Below are positions 8,421 through 10,341 of a DNA stretch of 10,341 nt, in pieces. The translations under genes and the position numbers were made by a program. The stretch's first letter is position 1. The number at the start of each line of letters is the position of its first letter. The notes under the pieces were generated by a model. The model was not told the origin of the DNA. It did no database searches and saw only the letters and a list, made by a program, of their open reading frames with translations. Source of the stretch: Desulfobacterales bacterium. GTDB taxonomy: Bacteria > Desulfobacterota > Desulfobacteria > Desulfobacterales > JAUCGF01. The DNA is taken from the NCBI GenBank assembly GCA_029940345.1, contig JAOZRC010000134.1, positions 1 to 10,341 on the forward strand. Direction: 5' to 3'.

Positions 8421-8464
8421 AAAAATGGAATACGATATTTTTCCACTGATTTAAAAAAATAATA

Positions 8465-8493
8465 TTTACAATAATCATCATCTGATATACATA
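8465..8493 (+). promoter_or_regulatory. Weak candidate promoter upstream of uppP
   Basis: TTTACA (8465-8470) and TACATA (8488-8493) are 17 bases apart. The -35 is good and the -10 moderate. The AT-rich run here offers other registers, such as TATATT at 8492. A transcript from here would cross the hairpin at 8538-8571 before reaching uppP. Confidence 0.3.
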
Positions 8494-8537
8494 TATTATA
8501 TCCTGTTTACAAATTATGGTCAAGTGCAGTTCAGGAG

Positions 8538-8571
8538 TGCGAAAATTATGTTTTTCGCATTTTTTTATTTT
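8538..8571 (+). terminator. Intrinsic-terminator-like hairpin in the uppP leader
   Basis: TGCGAAAA (8538-8545) pairs perfectly with TTTTCGCA (8552-8559) around a 6-base loop. It is followed by a T-rich run (8560-8571) broken by one A. This is the classic plus-strand terminator shape, though AT-rich in its upper stem. It ends about 17 bases before the uppP ATG, with no plus-strand gene upstream in the spacer. It may therefore insulate uppP, end a short RNA, or act as an attenuator. Confidence 0.6.
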
Positions 8572-8588
8572 GACGCGGATATAAAAAA

Positions 8589-9380
8589 ATGGGTTGGATA
8601 GAAGCTCTATTATTAGGAATCATTCAAGGACTTACAGAATTTTTGCCGGTCAGCAGCAGTGGCCATCTGGAACTTGGCAAAGCGCTCTTGGGTGTCGAAG
8701 CGAAAGAAAGCCTGATGTTCACAATCGTGGTTCACGGAGCGACCGTGCTTAGTACAATCGTTGTTTTTTGGAAAGATATCGCTTTGATCACCAGGGGTTT
8801 CTTTGAATTCAGATGGAATGATGACACCCAATATGTTGTAAAAATTATTATTTCAATGATTCCGGTGGCAATCCTGGGGTTGTTTTTTAAAGATTTTGTT
8901 AAAGAAATATTCAATAACGCCAATATTATTCTTTTTGTCGGTTGCATGCTGTTAGTTACAGCCGCATTGCTTGCACTCACTTATCATTCCAATCCTAAAA
9001 AGAAAGAGATTTCCTATAAGAATGCATTTGTTATCGGAATTGCGCAAGCTTTTGCCGTTATGCCCGGAATTTCACGATCAGGAGCGACAATTGCCACCGG
9101 CTTGCTACTTGGCAATAAAAAAGCGGAAGTGGCAAAATTTTCTTTTCTGATGGTGTTAATCCCCATTTTGGGTGAAAATGTTCTTAATATATTCAGCGGA
9201 AAATTTGCCAGTGAAACCGATGTCAGCGGAGTTGCTCTGGGCGTCGGTTTTATAGCCGCCTTTATATCAGGGCTACTCGCATGCAAATGGATGCTTCGTA
9301 TTGTAAAAAGAGGTAAATTGGTTTATTTTGCCGCCTATTGCTTAATAATTGGTCTTACAGCGATATTTATTCATTATTAA
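8589..9380 (+). CDS. uppP: Undecaprenyl-diphosphatase (UppP/BacA)
   Basis: This integral membrane enzyme removes a phosphate from undecaprenyl diphosphate, giving the C55 lipid carrier used for peptidoglycan and surface-polysaccharide export. In E. coli, overexpression confers bacitracin resistance. The 263 residues match the usual 265-275. The first signature is [16 protein letters not shown] at 11-26, with the Q13..E17 acidic motif and H26. The second is [13 protein letters not shown] at 159-171, where R163 corresponds to the catalytic arginine; the common form is PGxSRSGGT, and A166 replaces a Gly here. Several hydrophobic helices span the rest (about 40-60, 83-100, 111-130, 181-200, 216-235 and 244-262). 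The ribosome site is weak (GGA at 8577-8579, nine bases from the ATG). The gene stands alone, divergent from the channel gene, with a terminator-like hairpin in its leader. No clear terminator follows its TAA. Confidence 0.96.
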   Translation: MGWIEALLLGIIQGLTEFLPVSSSGHLELGKALLGVEAKESLMFTIVVHGATVLSTIVVFWKDIALITRGFFEFRWNDDTQYVVKIIISMIPVAILGLFFKDFVKEIFNNANIILFVGCMLLVTAALLALTYHSNPKKKEISYKNAFVIGIAQAFAVMPGISRSGATIATGLLLGNKKAEVAKFSFLMVLIPILGENVLNIFSGKFASETDVSGVALGVGFIAAFISGLLACKWMLRIVKRGKLVYFAAYCLIIGLTAIFIHY

Positions 9381-9579
9381 CGCCTACATCTAACCCTCAT
9401 ACCGTGTAATCACTGATCGAAGATGAAAAATGATGATTTTATAAAAAATTTCAAGCTGTACAATTTATTCAGAGTTCCGCCAGGCATACGCGTCAAGATA
9501 TCATTGTAACAACCTATTTTAATTGAACATATTTAGCAGCCCGATTGTGAATATCACCAACCGTGGAATCAGCACTGAT

Positions 9580-9653
9580 GTAGGGGCGAACCTTGTGTTC
9601 GCCCGATTTGTGATAATTCGCGGACTCAGGGCGAACACAAGGTTCGCCCCTAC
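9580..9653. repeat. Perfect 25-base inverted repeat, GTAGGGGCGAAC type
   Basis: The left arm (9580-9604) begins GTAGGGGCGAACCTTGTG and the right arm (9629-9653) is its exact reverse complement, with a 24-base loop (9605-9628). The arms start and end in GTAGGGGCGA and TCGCCCCTAC. Palindromes of this type are dispersed intergenic repeats in many bacteria, from my recollection of such genomes. No T-run follows, so it is not a standard terminator, although transcripts in either direction would form a very stable stem. Confidence 0.85.
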
Positions 9654-9792
9654 GGTCATACTTGTCTGGTGAAGGGATAAACAGTTTTCAGAAACCCTTA
9701 TCAGGCAAGGTTTTTCATCTTTCGTCTGTTACAGCAGGCCACTGACTGTGTCCAATAAAAACAGATTGTTATAGTCTTAGATTGACGCGCAT

Positions 9793-9856
9793 GCCCGATG
9801 GGGCTCTGTCCGAATCAGAGCATTATTGTACTACAAATATGCCGCTCTCATGGAGC
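9793..9856. repeat. Cluster of three small hairpins
   Basis: Three short stems follow each other: GCCC with GGGC (9793-9804), GCTCTG with CAGAGC (9803-9821, 7-base loop, sharing bases with the first), and GCTC with GAGC (9844-9856), followed by TTTT. The last, in ATGCCGCTCTCATGGAGC, resembles the dispersed ATGCCGCTCCTACGGAGC repeats I recall from environmental genomes. It probably represents decayed repeat units. Confidence 0.4.
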
Positions 9857-9956
9857 TTTTAAGGAATATCATATTTCAATTGCACAAGTCGAAAAATTTT
9901 CAGTCTTTAAAGCTTCCTGGCACTGGTTCGATTGAATAGGTAAAAAAAGATGCCAA

Positions 9957-10289
9957 ATGAACCGATTGATTCAACGAAAAATAGTTAAAATTCCTGGAAA
10001 TGATCCGGTTATAGCCTATAAAAAGCTGACAAAAGCGATGCGTTCACCATACAGGCATCATGTGTACGAAATAGGTAAAATATATCACAGCAATTGTTTT
10101 ACCGGGGATTATCGTATTGAAGGCTTTTATTCCATGTCAAGCACTGATGCATGGGCCGGAGACCTCTTGTTCGAAGTCGCTATTTGGGGAAAGGTGTTAT
10201 TCATCAATAATGACAATATCGAAAGTGAATATTTGAAGATACTGAAAAAGAAGGATAGATTTTCGCCGAATGACATTTTTTCTAATTAA
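9957..10289 (+). CDS. Small hypothetical protein, possibly truncated
   Basis: The product has 110 residues, no signal peptide and no membrane helix. The core pattern AYKKLTKA..YEIGKIYH..EGFYSMSSTDAW..LFEVAIWGKVLFINNDNI loosely recalls the small phage- and plasmid-associated DUF7666-type domain (AYK..Y..GK.Y..GFH..VE..G). This is by memory and pattern only, and no function can be stated. The ATG at 9957 is 16 bases after the only AGG (9938-9940). A different ATG at 9950 has better spacing (9 bases) but opens a frame of only 12 codons (MPNEPIDSTKNS), so the true start may involve a frameshift or lie further downstream. The TAA stop (10287-10289) falls within the first bases of palindromic element copy 3, so the insertion may have cut off or replaced the original C-terminus. 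It could also be a chance ORF, though its composition looks coding. Confidence 0.55.
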   Translation: MNRLIQRKIVKIPGNDPVIAYKKLTKAMRSPYRHHVYEIGKIYHSNCFTGDYRIEGFYSMSSTDAWAGDLLFEVAIWGKVLFINNDNIESEYLKILKKKDRFSPNDIFSN

Positions 10290-10341
10290 CGGATTTGGGG
10301 GAGAGGTTATGCCGCAAAGCGGCAAAGTGATATAGCCTGGG
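10286..10341 (+). mobile_element. Palindromic element copy 3, left part, cut by the window end
   Basis: From TAACGGATTTGGGGG (10287 onward) to the end, the sequence follows the reverse complement of the right arm of copy 1 (5206-5257). It includes TTATGCCGCAAAGCGGCAAA and then GTGATATAGCCTGGG. There are a few substitutions and one indel in the G-rich junction (GAGAGG in place of GAAG). The second half must lie beyond the window. Its first bases supply the stop codon of the preceding ORF. Confidence 0.8.

Larger units (their letters stand above)
8164..8588. other. Divergent spacer between the channel gene and uppP
   Basis: This 425-base AT-rich spacer has no credible ORF. From left to right it holds a degenerate end of the palindromic element (8243-8267), a small perfect hairpin (TGTCTC-GTCG-GAGACA, 8327-8342), a nested stem structure (8363-8420), a weak sigma-70-like promoter toward uppP (8465-8493) and a terminator-like hairpin (8538-8571). 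A 22-codon frame from the ATG at 8516 to the TAA at 8582-8584 runs through that hairpin, but it has no ribosome site. I see no clear promoter for the minus-strand channel gene. Confidence 0.6.
9381..9956. other. Repeat-bearing spacer after uppP
   Basis: No gene can be supported in these 576 bases. They contain a perfect 25-base inverted repeat (9580-9653), a cluster of three small hairpins (9793-9856) and AT-rich sequence between them. AGATGAAAAA at 9421-9430 recurs inverted as TTTTTCATCT at 9711-9720, outside the 25-base palindrome, which might mark the outer limits of a larger decayed element. The last 60 bases lead into the small ORF and include AGG at 9938-9940. Confidence 0.5.

Noticed and set aside
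8516..8584. A 22-codon frame MVKCSSGVRKLC... as an uppP leader peptide
   Set aside because: No ribosome site precedes it, and its composition gives no hint of a sensing codon run. It is mentioned only as context for the hairpin.

Overview
The window looks like an ordinary chromosomal stretch of a Gram-negative bacterium with structured, repeat-rich intergenic DNA. A Desulfobacterota (deltaproteobacterial) origin is my best guess. It rests on the style of the chemoreceptor signalling tip ([22 protein letters not shown]) and of PolA, and on the dispersed palindromic repeats; no single marker proves it.

Layout: polA (DNA polymerase I, minus, 110-2821) lies 37 bases downstream of a double-Cache methyl-accepting chemotaxis protein gene (minus, 2859-4901). 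No terminator is visible between them, so they may share a transcript. Upstream of the chemoreceptor gene is a roughly 280-base, MITE-like palindromic element (4984-5264). It has 22-base terminal inverted repeats, two further nested inverted-repeat pairs and a 10-base direct repeat on its flanks. Next comes a large MscK/MscM-like mechanosensitive channel gene (minus, 5473-8163). A 425-base divergent spacer follows, holding a degenerate end of the same element, small hairpins and a clear intrinsic-terminator-like hairpin just before uppP (undecaprenyl-diphosphatase, plus, 8589-9380). After uppP, a 576-base spacer carries a perfect 25-base inverted repeat of the GTAGGGGCGAAC type and a cluster of small hairpins. 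A short hypothetical ORF (plus, 9957-10289) ends inside the terminal repeat of a third copy of the palindromic element, which runs off the window.

The genes are functionally independent: DNA repair and replication, chemotaxis, osmotic safety valve, and lipid-carrier recycling for cell-wall synthesis. I see no defence system, CRISPR array, tRNA, rRNA or transposase gene. The most interesting material is the non-coding part: the palindromic element family with its possible target duplication, a possible outward promoter in one of its ends, and the terminator hairpin in the uppP leader. I do not find a convincing new multi-gene system here.
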